Assembly: GCF_002104475.1 (NCBI RefSeq)
Contig: NZ_NBOF01000008.1
Span: forward strand, 47,054 to 111,053
Direction of reading: 5' to 3'
DNA length: 64,000 bases
Source: Cognaticolwellia mytili
Lineage (GTDB): Bacteria; Pseudomonadota; Gammaproteobacteria; Enterobacterales; Alteromonadaceae
The position numbers and the translations under genes are program-made. Positions 63,016 through 64,000 of the stretch are shown in pieces (within the stretch, counting starts at the first letter, position 1; the number at the start of each line of letters is the position of its first letter). The notes below the pieces were generated by a model. That model ran no database searches. It was not told the DNA's origin and worked only from the letters and a program-made list of their open reading frames with translations.

Positions 63016-63459
63016 CTATTCAGCACTTTTTTCTGGACGCTCTTTAGCTTCACGAACTTTTAGTGTTCTTTGTTGAAATTCGCTATCATTTAATTCTGAT
63101 ATTGCTTTGCTAGCATCAGGTGAAGATATTTCGACAAAACCGAAACCACGTCTTTTCCCTGTATGTTTATCTTTCATTAATCTAACAGACTGAACTTGGC
63201 CATATTCTGAAAACAACTCTCTAACTGCCGCTTCATTTGCTCTATAGGGCAAGTTGCCAACATACAATGTTGTAACGTTATCTTCCGCTTCTTGGCTAAC
63301 GCTGTTAGCTTTGCCAACAAGAGGGGCAACAAATGCACAAACAAACGCTACTACCGCAACACTTATATTACTTAATTCAAATGCACTGCCTGCTAAAAAG
63401 TATACGGCAATAGCAAATACCAACGCTACAATCAGCGTCAATGCTTGAGGAGATTTCAT
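63016..63459 (-). CDS. Membrane-anchored RRM RNA-binding protein
   Basis: A 147-residue protein. Two hydrophobic segments (LIVALVFAIAVYFLAGSAF and ISVAVVAFVCAFVAPLV, about 8-48) are followed by a classic RNA recognition motif: RNP2 LYVGNLPY, RNP1 RRGFGFVEI, and a charged C-terminus. The RRM probably faces the cytoplasm, tethering RNA or ribosome-related complexes to the membrane. Its RNA targets are unknown. It is monocistronic. Confidence 0.9.
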   Translation of the reverse strand: MKSPQALTLIVALVFAIAVYFLAGSAFELSNISVAVVAFVCAFVAPLVGKANSVSQEAEDNVTTLYVGNLPYRANEAAVRELFSEYGQVQSVRLMKDKHTGKRRGFGFVEISSPDASKAISELNDSEFQQRTLKVREAKERPEKSAE

Positions 63460-63829
63460 AATGGATACCTAATTATTATTTTATAAAAAAAACTTAAATT
63501 GCAATTCTATGTTACCCACCTTTTAGTAATGTGCAACTATATAAGTGCAAATTTCATTCAATTTAATAGATAAATATCCTAAACGCTTTTAACGTTGAAT
63601 CTAAAGCGTGAATTTTAGCCGTAATCTTTTCTTTATTCTCATCTTATGAGTACTTTTAAAAGCATAACTAGTGATAAATGAAATGCATCTATACTGGTTT
63701 ACTCAACTCCTGCTGAAGCTGCTATCGACGGTGGGGCGGATAATTACTCAAAAATAGCATGTTTAAAATGCGCCTTGTATAATTAAAGAGCAAACGATTC
63801 ATTTTATGATATTTAATTGAAATTAAGTG

Positions 63830-63864
63830 TTGACGTGCTCTGAAAAATCGCCATAATGCGCTCC
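63830..63864 (+). promoter_or_regulatory. rRNA/tRNA-type promoter at the window edge
   Basis: TTGACG (63830-63835), 16 bp, then CATAAT (63852-63857) and the discriminator GCGCTCC (63858-63864). An A/T-rich block at 63801-63827 fits an UP element. This set is typical of growth-rate-controlled rrn P1 or tRNA promoters. Confidence 0.7.
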
Positions 63865-63865
63865 A

Positions 63866-63888
63866 CTTCTTCGGGGCAACCCAAGAAG
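63866..63888 (+). other. Leader hairpin right after the transcription start
   Basis: CTTCTT-C-GGG, loop GCAA, CCC-AAGAAG: a nine-pair stem with one bulged C, capped by a GNRA-type tetraloop. It would be the first structure of the transcript. Confidence 0.7.
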
Positions 63889-64000
63889 CTTGTTTTAAAG
63901 AGTTAACTACACTGGTTTAGGCCAAAGTAGCTGACTTAACGTTATAAAGTAGGGTTTTGAATCTTCTAAAAAGAAAGTTCAAAAAAACGAAATAAAATGT

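Larger units (their letters stand above)
63460..64000 (+). other. Right edge: promoter and leader of a stable-RNA-type operon
   Basis: A 541-bp stretch without a gene. Its left part is AT-rich. From about 63800 an AT-rich upstream element, a strong promoter, a GC-rich discriminator and a leader hairpin (63866-63888) follow. The window ends inside this leader, before any mature RNA sequence. Confidence 0.55.

Noticed and set aside
63890..63912. boxA-like antitermination element in the right-edge leader
   Set aside because: The resemblance to boxA is on the minus strand only, which is the wrong orientation for this promoter.

Overview
The window reads as chromosomal DNA of a marine gammaproteobacterium of the order Alteromonadales, most likely family Colwelliaceae (Colwellia/Thalassotalea-like). 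Reasons: AT-rich composition, a complete gspC-N type II secretion operon flanked by hslO-hslR on one side and yrfG, nudE and cysQ on the other, the yheU-yheT-yheS-yheV-slyX-fkpA neighbourhood known from enterics, a TIGR04219-type outer-membrane barrel pair, and the desaturase/fabR/trmA block. The genus is an inference from gene content and protein style; no database search was run. I found no tRNA or rRNA body, CRISPR array, intact transposase or prophage.

Region 1 (about 0.3-9.6 kb, all minus strand) is a compact seven-gene signalling cluster. In transcription order it holds a GAF histidine kinase, a REC-GGDEF-EAL c-di-GMP protein, a periplasmic solute-binding protein, a large Cache/CHASE-PAS-PAS histidine kinase whose start overlaps the binding-protein stop by one base, a receiver, a soluble histidine kinase and a second receiver. 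A perfect FNR-type box (9692-9705) precedes the cluster. The two PAS domains share 233 bp of identical DNA. Region 2 (9.8-14.5 kb) carries a GlxA-type AraC regulator divergent from a SnoaL-like gene, a GNAT acetyltransferase, an outer-membrane barrel and dusA.

Region 3 (14.8-21.8 kb) is an envelope-stress region. Two nearly identical sigma-54 promoters drive a 39-residue membrane peptide and a phage-shock operon: a secreted 97-residue protein, pspA, a short PspB-position protein, pspC and a membrane protein, followed by a TPR gene. The mercaptopyruvate sulfurtransferase gene sseA lies between the promoters. A PCu(A)C copper chaperone, a DUF2333 protein and the second barrel form the next operon. 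Region 4 (22.3-40.4 kb) combines a large subtilisin-like protease with a GlyGly-CTERM-like tail, hslO-hslR, and the 12-gene T2SS operon that is the probable export route for that protease.

Region 5 (40.5-54.9 kb) is mostly housekeeping: yrfG, nudE-cysQ, YceI, yheU-yheT, a small DUF3149-like protein, an acyltransferase divergent from a membrane LytTR regulator, a Sel1 protein, ABC-F yheS, yheV, slyX, a WD40 lipoprotein, fkpA, an LhgO-like oxidase and an unknown membrane protein. Region 6 (54.9-64 kb) has an 850-bp non-coding stretch. It contains a candidate short minus-strand RNA (stable-RNA-like promoter plus UUCG-loop terminator) and a 57-bp all-AT palindrome. Then follow hemE, a lipoprotein, a SixA-like phosphatase, sthA, a delta-9 desaturase with a FabR-type operator, fabR, trmA and a membrane-anchored RRM protein. 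The window ends just inside a transcription unit with an rRNA/tRNA-type promoter.
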